Positions 1-12,894 of a DNA stretch of 64,000 nucleotides are shown piece by piece; positions within the stretch are counted from its first letter, which is position 1, and each line of letters starts with the position of its first letter. The DNA is taken from the NCBI GenBank assembly GCA_028673005.1, contig CM054113.1, positions 65,176,850 to 65,240,849 of the forward strand. Direction: 5' to 3'. Origin of the DNA: Tanypteryx hageni. Its lineage: Eukaryota; Arthropoda; Insecta; Odonata; Petaluridae. The position numbers were made by a program, and so were the translations under genes. A model generated the notes under the pieces. The model was not told the origin of the DNA, made no database searches, and saw only the letters and a list, made by a program, of their open reading frames with translations.

Positions 1-160
1 AGGGCAAGTATAGAATGGGAAAACGAAATGAACATGTTTAGAACGACTCTAATAGGCAGGGCTACCACAATATAAGGAAAAATAATTTTCTGATTTCAAA
101 GTAAATACAGTGATTATACTTCGGCGAAATTGACGAAAAGCACTTGTTGAGCATTAACTG
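1..160 (-). repeat. Interspersed repeat, copy of the 21.6-23.6 kb family
   Basis: Read on the minus strand, this stretch matches 21680-21840 on the plus strand almost base for base: GACGAAAAGCAC-type end, the phrase 'tgtggtagccctgc', then a run through 'catgttcatttcgtttt'. It carries no open frame. The match shows a dispersed repeat cut by the window edge. The family is not identified; the related copy contains several partly repeated units. Confidence 0.75.
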
Positions 161-2366
161 GCCACCGAATTTCTCTTCTTCCTACGTTTCTCCTACTTGT
201 GAATTGATTTGAAAACCTCAAGCACAAGACCACCACAACCTCTTATAGTTTGTTTTGTCTGTCAAAGAAATAAACCCCAATGGCGTTCCAGGAGAACTTG
301 ATGTGGCATCAATGACTTGGAAAGAAGAGGGTGCGGAAAAAATAAAATATCACAAATCAGACTCAATAATAAAAGAAACGATGTAATGAAGTATCCGATA
401 CATGTTTTTTAAGGCAAATGCATGCCAAATATAATTCAGAACCAATTTAATTAAATTTTAAGCTACTAAGTGTGAATATATGAGTAACTTTACACTAAAC
501 TTTCCTATAAATTGTTTTTTAAAGTCGCTTTTTTCTTTGCGCCCGACGTGGGTATTTCAGTTTACTTTTTAATGCTTCTATTTAGAACAATTATCTTTAA
601 GTTACTTGCACATCAAAATAAAATCTGCATGATAATAGGAAGTGCACGTCCTGTTTCTGATGGACTTTCCTCTCTCCCGCCCACTTCCCGCTACTTTGCT
701 TTCAAAAGTTGCCCATTACCTGCAAGAGAGGACGATGAAAAGTAGTACATATTTTCTAATTTCCGGGTTCGATCCCAGCGGGTGGCAATTCGTTCGCTCT
801 TATTGAGCTAAGCTACAAAGAATCGTCGAGAAGAGTGTTTTTGCAGCAGCCGATAGGATGAGAGTTCTTTCGCCCTGACAAAATCTTCTTGCCGGTGATT
901 GGACTCCCTTTATTATTTACCTTGGGAGGAAGCCCATATCGTGCCTTGTTTTACCTCGGCGGCGAGGCATTTGCATGCTAATACAAAATATATAACTTTT
1001 TAATATTGCAAACTTTTACATTTAGCATCGATGTGTGCAAAAGCGCAATTTTTTGCTGTCTAGATCTTCCAGCGAAATGAGAGAAGAAATTATTCTTAAT
1101 TTTAACATTAAACGTGTAAATAAAAGGCGACCATAATTCTTTTATTTCGGCAAGTTAGAAAATTTTCATCACCTTGATCTTCCACCAGTTTGTATGCATT
1201 TTCAGAATTTAATTTTCTATATCACTTGTTATAAACGTTTAGTACGGTCATCGCACTATGGATGTCATCGAATATTTGCTGATAAAATCAAATTATTATA
1301 TCGAGAAATGTTAACACCTCAAGCCATCTTTAAAAAATATCAACGGATTGCGCAATTTACTATTCGAGAAACAGCTCACAAAAATAACTTCATTTAACTA
1401 CAAACAAAATAACTCAATGTATCGTTGAAAAGCCGATACGATCTATGCGACGCTTCGGATAGCTTGTTTTGGAGAATTGGAGGCTCGGGTAGCATTTCGT
1501 GGGGAGAAAAACTATGAAGTGGAAAGAGCCAATACTCTCCTTTGTAAAACTTGTAGGGTTTCTTCTGGGCCGTAACTCAACGCTACTGCGCAGTACTGCG
1601 AATTCCATTTATTTATAAACCCTACACTGGCCAAAAAAATGAGACTTAAATAGAGAAAATTATAGAGAGAAAAGTCAATTTAAAAAAAGAGCCTCCGCAA
1701 AGTGTACTTTATTATAACGCGAGACGTCTCGTGTGTTGCGATTCTGTTTTTGTGCCAAAAAACTTCTAACATATGAAGGCATTACGAGACGGGCTAAAAC
1801 GCTTCGTTCGGTTTATTGTAAGAGAAATCTCGCGGCTTAAGAATTGCTAGTAAATCTCACGCAAGAAATAAACGTCTTCGGAAACGCTATCGATGTCCGA
1901 GTAAGTTACGAAAGCAATTTCTTCTCTTTTTGAAGATTTGCGATTCTCCTCGCCGATCGATTCCTATGAAAACAGGATTTTTTCGTTTTATTATGTGGAC
2001 GAGTTTCATTCACCGTTTTGTTAGACAACGTGCAGTCAAATCTGTTTGAGAGTTTGTAAAAACAGCTCTCTTTTACTTCTATGATTATATTACGAGCCAA
2101 AATGAATCCTAATATATCTTTTTAATTCCACTTTTATGACCAAATAAAAATATAGCTTCTTTAGAATTTAATGTGGCTAGAAACTTTTAAGTTTTAAAAA
2201 ATCAAAAGTAATTAAAACTAAAAATAACCAGAAGTAATTCAGTGACCTTTAAAAAGTTTAATAGTTTCTCTTTTGAACAAGTTCCGTTGTATACCCTCGT
2301 TCATACAACTTTGTGCGCTTAATAATAAGTCCCAAAATATATTGTTTACCTTTTAGGGAGGTCGAA
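161..2366. other. No gene recognised
   Basis: AT-rich sequence with only short chance frames. The segment 765-785 contains a B-box-like 'gggttcgatccc', as in tRNA-derived SINEs, but I could not find an A box or a tail, so no SINE is called. Confidence 0.5.
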
Positions 2367-2717
2367 TTAGACGGGGGTTTTTCCTAAAATTATCGCATGT
2401 TTTATGTCTTTATGACGTGAAACATTTTTTTTCAAAGTGCCGTCCTCTTGGATCCACTCAAGGTCGACTTTGGCCTGCGTCCAACTAAGGCCTCGAGCGT
2501 CCTTGAACCAAAATGTTTCGCAAAAATAATCCATCACCCTCAAGTGTTTGTCTTTCGCGACTTTAAAAGGCGCATAATTAATTTTGATCGATAATCCTCG
2601 TGTTCGAGCGTCAATATTATCTCCCTCGGTGCGCGTGGTAAATTTACCTTCGACACGAGAATTTGCCATAGGAGCCGCGTGTACGCGAGGATTCGCGCCT
2701 TCTCCGCTCTTTCCCAT
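2367..2717 (-). CDS. Unassigned 116-codon open frame
   Basis: A minus-strand frame with an ATG at 2717 and a stop at 2367. It is longer than most chance frames here and has mixed, fairly hydrophilic composition with several Trp, Lys and Asp residues (for example FKDARGLSWTQAKVDLEW). I recognise no family or motif. No splice signal or neighbouring exon supports it. It could be a decayed transposon fragment, a terminal exon of an unknown gene or a chance frame. Confidence 0.2.
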   Translation of the reverse strand: MGKSGEGANPRVHAAPMANSRVEGKFTTRTEGDNIDARTRGLSIKINYAPFKVAKDKHLRVMDYFCETFWFKDARGLSWTQAKVDLEWIQEDGTLKKNVSRHKDIKHAIILGKTPV

Positions 2718-3085
2718 TATCCAGCATCTCGTATTTTGACGGCATCCAACATCCCCTTTACCCTCCCTCCTCCACCCATCCCCCGCGAAATGTCCTATTT
2801 ATTTTCATCCCACCCATCTGCTTCTCAAACTCTCCCTCTTATTTAGACTTACCAATCCTATCTCCATTCCAGAAATCCCACTCTCGCATCAACCCGACCT
2901 CACATCCTCCTCCTCCTCCTTTCCTCCCCATTCCTCCTCCATCGCCTCCCTCCTCCTCAATCCCCCTACTCCTCATCCCCTCTCCGATCCCTCCATCTCC
3001 CCTTCTCCTCCCTCACATATTCCCCTCCTCTTCCTTCTCCCCCTCTCCGCAACTTCCCCTCGCGGCCCCTCTTCTTCAAACAAAA
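2718..3085. repeat. Polypyrimidine tract
   Basis: Plus strand is dominated by CCT/TCC runs with very few purines, in irregular copies rather than a clean tandem unit. It is followed at 3120-3136 by a short (GT)n run and then by a purine-rich stretch to about 3360, so strand asymmetry flips within 300 bp. Confidence 0.7.
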
Positions 3086-3419
3086 GGGTGGTGGCTCTGC
3101 TTTTCACCGGTAATTGAGGCTGTGTGTGTGTGTGGGTAGAGATGGGTGAGGAAAGGGGGAGGATGATGGGAGTTAGGGTGAGGGTGCGGACCGTTGTTAA
3201 TTATGGCGAGCGTATAGTGGATGGGGGTGGGGAGGAAGGGGGTTGCCGCGAGAAAGGGAAGGAAATAGGGACTGATTGAGTGGGAGGACGGAAGAGAAGC
3301 GCAGCACGGCGGGTGGAAGAGCGGCAGATTGGCGAAGATAAAAGGGGGCGGGGTAGGTGAGGGACGTTTTTAATAAGGTTAATGTTTTTATGGTTTAATA
3401 TTTCAGAGATATCGATCAA

Positions 3420-4680
3420 AAGGATGCGTGGGCGAACGCTTCAGGGAATCGTGTCGCTAATAAGTACACCTCAAAGGACTTTGTACTTTGCCGTCCATTC
3501 CCTAAAACCTGCCGATTCTCGGAAGAATGACGCTTCGCTTTAAAAATGCATTAGTTCGGTAGAATTATTCTTCCTAAATTAGGCCGACGCCTATGTTTTC
3601 TTGGAAAATTAATCGACAATCTCTCCGTTTTCATTAATAAAATTTGCGAGAAATCATTTTTCATATACATACTGTTTATTTGTTTATTGCCATTCAGCAG
3701 TAAATCTTCAGATTAAAACATTCGCGCACAATCTAACCTGCTTTTATATATATGTTTACATTTTTCACTCGTTTTAAAATTACACACGTCTTCTGTGGCT
3801 TAACACGTAGTCCATTACAGCTCCATAATTATTATCAACGCCAATTAGTTAGAGTGAAAGAGACACGAAACTTGAAATTTTGATAAAGCGAAAAAATACT
3901 GAAATCTGTTATAAAGAGATTTTTCCGTTGAAATGTCTCGCCAGGGATGAAAGATTTCTGACAGTGCGGGATAATCTCAATCCCTGCTGACAGATTTCAA
4001 AGCTATTAACTTATATAAACCATTTATCGAAACGATGTCGTTGACGACTCCAAAAGATATTGCAACAGAAACTACTATTGCATCCGTTCGCGAATGTCCT
4101 CATTCATGAAAATAACTATCGCAGCACTTGAAGACTCTTTGATAGACATTTAGCGGGGGAAATATAAGCCGCTGTTAACAGTTTACCGAAGAAATGGTAC
4201 AGTTAAAATTTAATCTAAAAATTGACGCTTTTTACATCAAACGACATCGCAATGACGCCATTTGTTCTACCATACCCACGCGAACATTTTATCTTTAAAT
4301 CAAATTACGTTATTTCTCATCTCGTATCGTGCGAAGTCGATAAAACAATCGGCATAAAAAACTAAAATCATCAAACTCTCGGAATCGCTACGAATTACAC
4401 TCGCTCGAGATAGCTAAAACGCAAATAGCGAAACTGCGAGTAAAATCCAACTCGAAAATCTGTTTATGACCTTAATTAAATTCGAGTGCGAAATTAACCC
4501 TCTTACACATGCACGACGCCAACCTTGTGGACATGAATTATTTCCTTCAACTTGGGCGACGGAAGCCCAACTCGCAGGAACGTTCGTTTCTCCATCATCA
4601 CGCGTGACCTCAATTGTGCCCCCGAGATGAGAGGCCTTCCGACAATCAAACGACTAACCACACCCTCGCAAAAACACACT
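3420..4680. other. No gene recognised
   Basis: AT-rich, stop-dense on both strands. No transposon terminus or RNA gene was recognised. Confidence 0.5.
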
Positions 4681-5490
4681 CCTCGCCTCCTTTACATATA
4701 TATATTTTCACCCTCCTATCTATTCCTCTCTCTTTCTCTCCCTATATTCCTCACTCCCTCTTTCTTTCCCACTCTCCCTCTCTCTCTCCCTCTTCCTCTC
4801 TTTCTCTCCCTCCCTCCCCCTCTGTCTCCTTTTCTATCTCTTTCTATCCCTTTCCCTATCTCTTGCTCCCTCTTCCTACCTCTCTCTCTCCCTCTTTCTC
4901 ACTCTCTCTCCCTTTCCTTTCTCTCTTTCCTTCTCTCTCCCTCCCTCACCCCTCTCCGTCTTCCTCTCTTTCTCTCCATTTTCCTCTTTCTCCCTCCCTC
5001 CTCCCTCTCCTTTTTCCTTTTTCTTTTCCGTTTCTCTTCCTCTTCCTCGACTTTCACCTGTAATTCTTTTTGTCTTTCACTTTTCCAAATTTTCACCATC
5101 CTCTCCCTTCGACAATAGCGCATTTCTTTCACCGTTCCCTTTTACCTTTTTCTTACCTTTCTCTTCCACGTTCTCCGGCTTTCTATACTCCATCCATATT
5201 TCCATATGCTTTTCCTTTTTTTGCTATCCCATTTACTTTCTCTTCCTTTTTCTCCCCTTTTGTTTTTCCAACTCCATCTCTTTCTCTTACAACAGTTTTC
5301 AACCAACCACAATCCTCCTTTAACCCTCTCTCAGCATTTTTCGTTCTCTCCTCCCTCTCTTAACCAAATATCAACTTCTCCCTTCATCTTTTCATTTTCC
5401 ATTCACGCACCTCGAGTTCTTCCTCCCTTCCACTCCCCCCTCGCCCTCTTTCAGTCCGTGCTCTCCCTCCCTCGTGAGTTGGTGTAAAAT
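4681..5490. repeat. Long CT-rich low-complexity tract
   Basis: About 800 bp in which the plus strand is almost purely pyrimidine, made of TCTCTC, CCCTC and TTTCTC words. It creates overlapping Ser/Leu/Pro-rich open frames on the plus strand and a Lys/Arg/Glu-rich frame on the minus strand. These are composition artefacts, not genes. Such tracts can adopt triplex (H-DNA) structures. Confidence 0.85.
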
Positions 5491-5512
5491 AATAATAGAT
5501 TTAAACCTTGTT

Positions 5513-5534
5513 TATATATATATATATATATATA
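5513..5534. repeat. (TA)n microsatellite
   Basis: Eleven uninterrupted TA dinucleotides directly after the CT-rich tract. Confidence 0.95.
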
Positions 5535-7384
5535 TGTTTCCTCTTTCCTACTCCCAATTCAGTTCTTTCTCCAACCATTTTGTTTTTTTAATATTAACCA
5601 AAGTGCTAATTAAAAATAAATGCAAATCTCTTTTGTTTTAGTCTCGAATTATTCGAAGTTTTTCAATTTTTTTCATAAATTTGGTGCCGCTCTCGTGGAA
5701 CAAATTGGAATATGAAAATGTTTTCTTGCGCATAGCCGCGAAAAGATTTTTTTTCCTTCCACCGAATGTCCCCTTTGTTATTTTTTATTCTAGCCAAAAA
5801 CCCTTTGAAATTTTTCGACGTGAACGGTTTTTTTAAATTCTGCGTGACCCCGTCCGTCACATATGACCTTTAAAAAAATTGGGGAAAACAAAAAAATATG
5901 AATAACGTAAAGTCGACTTGTGTATGTGTGTGTGCGAGGAAAAAATTTCGTCCCGGACGCTTTACGTTCACAAACTTAATCATCCGGCCAATATATGAAG
6001 AGTTGTAGAAAAAATATTTATCGCGGCGAGGGTAATGGTGAGAGGTTATAGAAAAGAATAGAGAGAGGGAGGGAGAGGTCATCCATCCCACCCTCGACCG
6101 CCTACCGCCTTTGGCGGCGGCGCACTGTGGCTTAGCCCCCTTCCCCCACTCGTCCCTCCTCCCTCCCTCCGGCCCATCCTCACCTGTTCTCTCCTACCCA
6201 TCGCGGAGGGATGAGAAACAACCTCTGACACGCACACGCGGCGATCCGGACGAGGGCAACGAAGGCACAGGAGAAGCCGGATCATAACCTCGGGATGAGT
6301 AGCCTAATGATAGCGTGTCTCGCATTAGGATGCGTCCCATTTCCATGATTTTCCTCCATCCACGAACCATGAGCGATAATTGCCGTCTGCCTTAAAAAAA
6401 CGTAAGTATTGACTTAGCATATAAGGATCCTAATCGATCGACCGATTAATCGAATGCGTTTTCCACGCTTCGAAGCTCCGAAACCTTTTTTAGGGGATAG
6501 GGAAGTTTTTTGTTGCTTCCGTATTCGTAACTGCCATTAATCATACTCAAACATCCAAATCCAGGGCTAATTTCGATTATATGTGCTTTTTTAATACCGT
6601 TTCGCTTATAAATATGAAGTCGAATTATTTGTTTCTTTCAAAATTGGTCATAAAAACGTATTGTTTTAATTAAAGTGAGTTAGTTCGCGATATTTTCGTG
6701 AGCATTAATAATAAAGGTGAAAAAATTAATAACGGCAGATTCTACTATATTTTCAGCTTAGTCTATTATAAATACCTATCGCGAAAATTTCATCATCGAT
6801 CGGGAAATTAATCTAAGTTCATTTTAAGATTAGTCGCAAAATTTGTTTAACAAATTCTTATTAAACACACACTGTACAATACTCGACACATAAATAAGGA
6901 CGTTCCAACCGAGTTTTCAATTCGCTGTTAACAAATAATGACTTTTTTAAGCCGAAATAATTTTATACAGCTCTGTCTTGTATGGAACAATGTATAAAGC
7001 ATAATTTACAAACTTTTCAAACTTCTTTTAATTTATAATCCTAAGTAATATTCATTAAAAGTTCAAATTTAAACGACTGCTTCGATTAAGTAGCCATTAG
7101 TCGTCACGTATTCATTTATATATTCTTGAAACTAACAAAATTAAACTTTCAATTTTCGTTGATTTAACATTTAAAACCATAAAAATGTTAATTATAAATT
7201 CCTTGGAAGTTTTTGGTTGACAATTACTTCCGCAATGCCTTCAAAATAAAAAAATAAATAAAAGTCACTTTCACTTAACGTGGTAGATCGAGCTACTCAT
7301 TCAACACCGCAGCCGTACGTCATGGTGTTTCAGGGCGTGACGGACACATCTTCTCCCTTACGCTCCTTCATGTTCACTGTTTAA
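5535..7384. other. No gene recognised
   Basis: Mostly AT-rich with a GC/CT-rich patch at 6085-6285. No gene, RNA or element end was recognised. The last few hundred bases could hold a promoter if 7472-7684 is a first exon, but I see no convincing TATA box. Confidence 0.4.
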
Positions 7385-7471
7385 TTAATTAAGCCGCTCC
7401 TATGTATACACTTCTTCTGGAAGTGCACTTTCCCGTTCTGCGACACCGAGCGTGAATTTATCCGGGACGCC

Positions 7472-7684
7472 ATGTCGTCGAACCTGACGCGGTGGGAGAT
7501 CCGAGAGAGGACCGTGGTGAGGACGCGAGAGGAGGCGGGCCCTCTGAGGTCCCAGCGTTCTCCGACGGGCCCTTCGCCTACGCGCGGAAGCCTGACTCCG
7601 ACGGCTGACGACTCCCGTCCCTCGCCCACCTTTCTCCTAGAGTGCAGGAGCTTCGGCCGCCCTGCCTCGCCCTCCTCTTCCAAG
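7472..7684 (+). CDS. Tmc: Possible first coding exon of Tmc
   Basis: An ATG in good context (gacgccATGt) opens 71 codons beginning MSSNLTRWEIRERTVVRTRE and rich in Arg, Ser, Pro and Thr. The frame runs to a strong donor, CAAG|GTGAGT, leaving phase 0. GC content is far above the flanks, like the confirmed Tmc exons, and phase 0 fits the next exon at 48778. Linking it to Tmc rests only on strand, phase and composition: the Tmc N-terminus is poorly conserved and I cannot check homology. The frame is open upstream to 7385, so this could instead be an internal exon starting at an unseen acceptor. A minus-strand frame (7381-7701) overlaps it and is a competing reading. If correct, the following intron is about 41 kb. 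Confidence 0.4.
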
Positions 7685-9300
7685 GTGAGTGGGTGGCCCA
7701 CCCCAAACGGGTGTGGGGGTACATGGGCCGCCTAGATCGCTTAAGTAAGCCGCTTAATTTAAGAGGAATCGATCTAGCGGTGTAATAGAGCAATTTCACC
7801 TATATCCATAAATGCTATCATTAAACTTCGACTCTAGTGACGTTTATTCATAGCTTTAAAAATGCATACAAATAACGGAAAAAACATATCATCCATAAAT
7901 GAAATCTTGGATATTGTCTTAGCTCGATGTAAAAAGATACATCCTAAATCGATTTTTTAAAAATTGCTTCGCGATGTGCTGTTTTGAGTCGTTTATGTCC
8001 AAAAATATTTAACTATATTGCCGAGTTTACTTGCAGTGAAATCTTGATTTGTTCTTGGATAATCGATTTTGAGTGATCTTTTTAACGCTCTGCCTCGAGT
8101 TCTCCCCTGCGTATTATCCATTTTTCCAGGCCCATTATCCACTAAAACCTCACTTCTCGCCCTAAACCAAGTGACCTCGGATGAAAAGCTTCGTCATGGT
8201 CGTATAGATGTTCGACTTTTTTGTAGTGGCAACATTTATTATCCGTAATACTTTTACCTCACACTTTGCCGTGAGTAAAGGAGGTGCATTTCAAAATTTA
8301 TATTTAGATTATCTATGCTAGTTACGGACTTAGATTACAATATTACTTCCGCTCAGAAACCACCCGAAAAATGAAAGAATCAAGCTTGATATCACGTCAG
8401 ACTTTCTCGTTCATTTCTATGCTTAATCAGAGAATGAAACAAGTGAATAATATGGATAGCTATTAAGATACAATGATAATTTTAATTTATAACTAGAGCT
8501 ATTTCCCATTACTTAATATCTTCCTTAATTTCCTACAAATAACATTCATCAAACACCCCAAAATTTCATCAATGGCGTTTATATCGTTAAATAATATAAA
8601 TAAAGCCTTATATTTCGTTCTTAAATCTAATTTTATCACTGCATATAGAATTAGATTAGTTTAAATCGACGGCTATTTTTTTATTCGTTCAGAAATGAAA
8701 ACTTTGGGATTATTTTTGTTTTTGGACTAGATACCAAATAAATTCTCTATCTAATCGGGGATTTGTCATAGATTTCTCCGTGGGTTGCGGCCGGAGGTCT
8801 TTTTTCGGAAATTACGAACCGCTTTTAGCTTGCCTGTCATGTCGATTTAATAGAATACTGTAAAATATGTTTGCGTGCCGAGTTCATTCATTCATTTCAC
8901 AATCAATAAAAAATAATCTAAATTGATCGGTAAATCGAGCGACCTATCAAAAAATATTCCATTAGTATGATTTGCATTACACTTTCCAATGAAATGCAAT
9001 GTTGAAGTCTCAATCAGTTTCTGGCGTCTAATTTTTTGAAGGCTGTCAATTTTAAAGTTTTACTTGGAACTTAGAAAAAGATATAACATTAATAAAAGGT
9101 GATCAATGGTGACGTGAGGTGTTAAATAAACTCGTCTCGTGTGCCATAGGTTCAATAAGCCTTTTATAGAGATCATCGATTGAAGATTATCAATTCGCAC
9201 AGTCGTGAATGTGAATTAATTTTCCATACTCTTTCAGAAACCGAATTTAAGACTAATAAATCATGTCAATAATAGTTCCTTATTTAATTTGATAATCCAG

Positions 9301-9932
9301 GTTAATATACAAACGTCCGCTTACGACGAAGAAGAAATCAAGATGTATAAACAAATCAAGGACATCTACGAATAAGAGGGAAAAAGAAAGGTATAATAGA
9401 AGATTGGAATAGTATAGTTGGAGAATGACAACAAGAAAGTGTTGTCGGTCAATATAGACTTGGGAAAGAAAACGAGGAGAAATACTGGTAGAAATAACGA
9501 TCTAATAATAACTAGTTCAAAAACCATATACGAAGACTATACATGGAAGAGCCCAGAGAATAGTCAGATGCTAAATGGATTACATTCTTGTAAAGCAAAG
9601 GTTCAGAAATCGCATAAAAAATGCATATACGTTACCAATAGCGGACATAGATTGAGATCACAACCTTCTACTAGCTAAAAGAATAAGGAAAACGAGAAGA
9701 AAGAGATAAATTTAGAATCATGAGAATCTGAAAGAAAAGAAAGATGCATTTAGCATGAAATTGAAAGGGTCTAAGAAAGATGGAAAGCAAACCCATAACA
9801 GTATAGAAGGAAATTAAATCCAATATCAAAAATAGTATGAATCATGAGATAAGTGAACAAGATATGAAAATAAGTAAACCATGGATCACTAAGGAAATGA
9901 TCGATAAAATGACTGAGAGAAGTGGGAAAACC
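9301..9932 (+). pseudogene. Decayed LINE endonuclease fragment
   Basis: Conceptual translation in shifting frames gives landmarks of the apurinic-type endonuclease of RTE-like 'endonuclease-reverse transcriptase' LINEs: YDEEEIKMYKQI, then VVGQYRLGKK, NDLIITSS, and YTWKSPENSQ, where the family has a 'YTW.SPDG...NQIDYI' motif. At 9860-9930 ISKPWITKEMIDKM resembles the segment after the endonuclease domain. Several stops and the missing catalytic NQID motif show it is dead. It continues beyond the element inserted at 9937, at 10853. It appears related to the LINE at 22255-23150. Confidence 0.65.
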
Positions 9933-10852
9933 TTAACCCTTAACTGGTACGGCGAAAAAGGCACCGTATTCGGTATGGTGGGGTTAGATTTGACCCCAAA
10001 AGTAAAAATTCAGTATCAATTACCAATTTTGTTTTTTTAACCAAAACCTTTATCTAATGCGTTATGTGCACTTTTTTGCAAGGGATAAAACCCATTGCTT
10101 TTGTTTAAAAGTAACTTTAGTTGAATTAGGTAATAAAAATCAAAAGTCGTCTGCTAAGATATGTATTTCAATTAAAAAGTTATTATTTGCATTACATAAA
10201 AAGATAAATTAAATCGTCTTCATTCTTGAATTCTCCGGCGTTGTTTTATTTCCCCTAAACATAAAACTATAAACAAATATCGAATGCAAAAAAACCAACA
10301 AGGACGTTTGTGAAGAAATTTTACAAAACAGAAATTGGCTCACCTCACTCTGATTTGTTGGCAAAAACGTCGCACACAACTCTCTATTACAACAATTATT
10401 ACAACTCTAACTATTACAGTGATTGTTATCGTCTATTAATTTCGTAACAAAATTATTCATGATAACCTATTAGTTTTAGTTTTTATAAAACGTAGTAAGC
10501 ATTAGTTGCATTCTGCGAGGATTTCAGCCACTTTAACATTACATAAAACGTTTTCCTGATTATTACTAAATGTTATTAATGTAAAAGTTTATTAATCTGC
10601 AATTTAAATGATTTATTTGTGGAGGAATTTTATGAAAAATGTTACTCTTATGGTATGGTGGGGTCAAATCTGACCCCAAGGGGGGGGAGACGAATTAATA
10701 TAAAACATTGCAAGATCCTCTAAAGCGTAGTTTAAGCTAGTAAATAAGATTACAATGCTACTTTGAAAGCCTAGAATGGGCCATGGTGTATATTTTTAAA
10801 TTTAAATATGCCTGGGGTCAGTCCTGACCCCACCATACCAGTTAAGGGTTAA
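9933..10852. mobile_element. piggyBac-type non-autonomous element
   Basis: A 912-bp element (9937-10848) flanked by TTAA on both sides (9933-9936 and 10849-10852), the target duplication of piggyBac transposons. Its ends are inverted repeats, CCCTTAACTGGTA. A short hairpin motif, 'ggtatggtggggt' followed by 'tgacccca', occurs near the left end (9974), internally (10653) and inverted at the right end (10810-10840). There is no transposase frame, so it would have needed enzyme supplied from elsewhere. It splits the decayed LINE. Confidence 0.85.
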
Positions 10853-11065
10853 CAGTGAAAGGAAGAAAAATGAACGTAAGTATTGCTCTTGGAACAAGTT
10901 TCAAACTATAAATGCCTCGGAAGCATCAAAACAAGGGATGCAAAATGCACCGATGATATAAGGACTAGAATAGCGAAAGCAAAAAGCCGCTTTTAGAACA
11001 CATCGAGAAACCGCCGAAAAGTATGAAACTTTTTTAATCCGCATATTGCGACTACAAAACTATAT
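10853..11065 (+). pseudogene. Decayed LINE reverse-transcriptase fragment
   Basis: Translation from about 10890 reads YKCLGSIKTRDAKCTDDIR and TRIAKAKSRF, closely matching YKYLGSIITREAKCTDEIK in the LINE at 22255-23150. This is the region after the YADD active site in the reverse transcriptase. The central polymerase domain between this and the 9301 fragment is missing, so the copy was internally deleted as well as interrupted by the piggyBac-type element. Confidence 0.7.
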
Positions 11066-12369
11066 TATGAATGCGCAAAAAAAAAACTAAGCGCGGACAG
11101 CATATTGCATATTGCCCCCTATACATTTGTGACAAAAGGAGCCAATAAGGAAATCCCACAAAAAACTGGCAATCAAATTTCTTGTCCATTTAACACAAAA
11201 TGCTACCTATGGAACTAAAGGCGCATAATAAATTCCCTCTAGTTTTTAATATTTCATAGCTAAGAACCCTCTATTGACATATTTTGTACGTTAACAACGG
11301 CATCTGAAAACTTAGGAGCGTCAGCTTCGTCCGACGACTCCTTTGACCATAATTCAATCGTAAACTAACCATGTTAAAGAATTGCATTATTATTTGCGCA
11401 CGCATTAAGTGGGAGAAGCATCGGTGACCACGATGCGACATCCTGCGTGAGAAACGATTTCGTTAAAAAATAAACTGCAAAATAAATTTTATTTCAGAAA
11501 ATGTTCGTCAGTTTCCACTCGACTAGTGTACCACGTATGAATTTTCTGCACCTAAACCGCGACCAAATTATAGTGTTCACTTTCATTTCCAACGGGATCC
11601 TATTTTTATAATTCCTTATCGCTCATTACGCGGTTTGTAACATTCATTTCGGCTATATGCCTTTCCTGCGACAGCTAGCCACTCACACAAGGTTGGGAAA
11701 AACGAGAATAAAAAAGACTCACCAATTGCGCTGCAAAAAATCCTCCAGCAGTGAATGTCCCTCGCTCTCCGGAAATGAAAAACGTTCCTCTTGAAAGACG
11801 CCAACAAACAAGCAATGAAGTTCCGGATGAAACCGATTGAGCAACATGACTGTAAAAATGATTTGAACACAAAGTCAATATATAAGTTTAATTAAAGGTG
11901 ATCGAAGCATCATTTATTTGATGTAATATCGTGAAAATATTGGGTGTACATATAGAAATTTTTTACCTATTCCAAAGGTTTATCGCGTTAATATCAATTC
12001 GTTCGTATCCGCATGCTTATGAATTCGCAGTACCTTTTAATTGAGCGTTTATTTATCAATTAAGTAATTATAATGCAGACAACTACGAAGCGGGAAAACC
12101 ACGATCAGGATACAAACTTAAATTGGGAAAGAAACCCGCATAGGTCAAGAGTTCTTTACTTAAGAGCAACAAGGAAGCAGTGGAAAGAAAGGGGTCAATG
12201 TTTGTTTCACTCCATTTACGTTAGTTCAGCCGAATACGGTCAATAAAAAAACGCTGTTGCGTTAAATCATGGCAGTAAAAGGTATAATGTCACAAAAGAG
12301 GAATCGACAGTTATTTATCGACTAGATAGGGAAGTAGATGTGTCGCCGAAACCGTAACGGTGTTGAACG

Positions 12370-12846
12370 CAGTGGCGTGGATGGCCGAATCTCGCAGGCC
12401 CATGGAGGCCTCGTATTAAGGTTTTCCTATCTTAATATACAGGTGCAAGTCATGACAGCCGAACGCAATGATGACATCAGTACCTAATTCGGAAGTGTGT
12501 AATTAAGTAAATTTATCATTGTTTGGATGTGATACATTTATTTTGTTAAAAATCGAATTAGAAAAACCAAATTTTTATTTTAAATAATTCGCTGAAGAAT
12601 ATCGACCATTATTTTTATAGATGTTGCAGTATTTATCTGGGAAAATTCACGACACTAAATTGGAGAATTCAATATCTTATGAAAGACATTTAATTCCATA
12701 ATTCCTTTTGTTTTATAATTTAAAAATTGTGATTATTTCACGGAGAGCCCGTAAGGATGTTTCCCCTGGGCCCGTCCTAGCTCTCGGCTGCCCTGGCCAC
12801 AAATAGTATTTTTCCGCGGGCCCTTCTACTACTAGTTACGCCACTG
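12370..12846. mobile_element. Small hAT-type non-autonomous element
   Basis: Begins CAGTGGCGT and ends ACGCCACTG, an inverted repeat with the CAG...CTG ends usual for hAT elements. The flanking 8-mers gttgaacg (12362-12369) and ggtgaacg (12847-12854) match at 7 of 8 positions, as expected for a hAT target-site duplication. The 477-bp body has no transposase frame. Confidence 0.8.
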
Positions 12847-12894
12847 GGTGAACGCTGAGAATTTAAAGAAGCCCTTTTTTATTTTTTCATATAC

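Noticed and set aside
765..970. Possible SINE from a B-box-like gggttcgatccc
   Set aside because: No A box at the right distance and no tail or flanking duplication.
4552..5490. Long Ser/Leu/Pro-rich open frames and a Lys/Arg/Glu-rich minus-strand frame
   Set aside because: They lie wholly in a pyrimidine tract; the repetitive composition itself removes stops in several frames at once.
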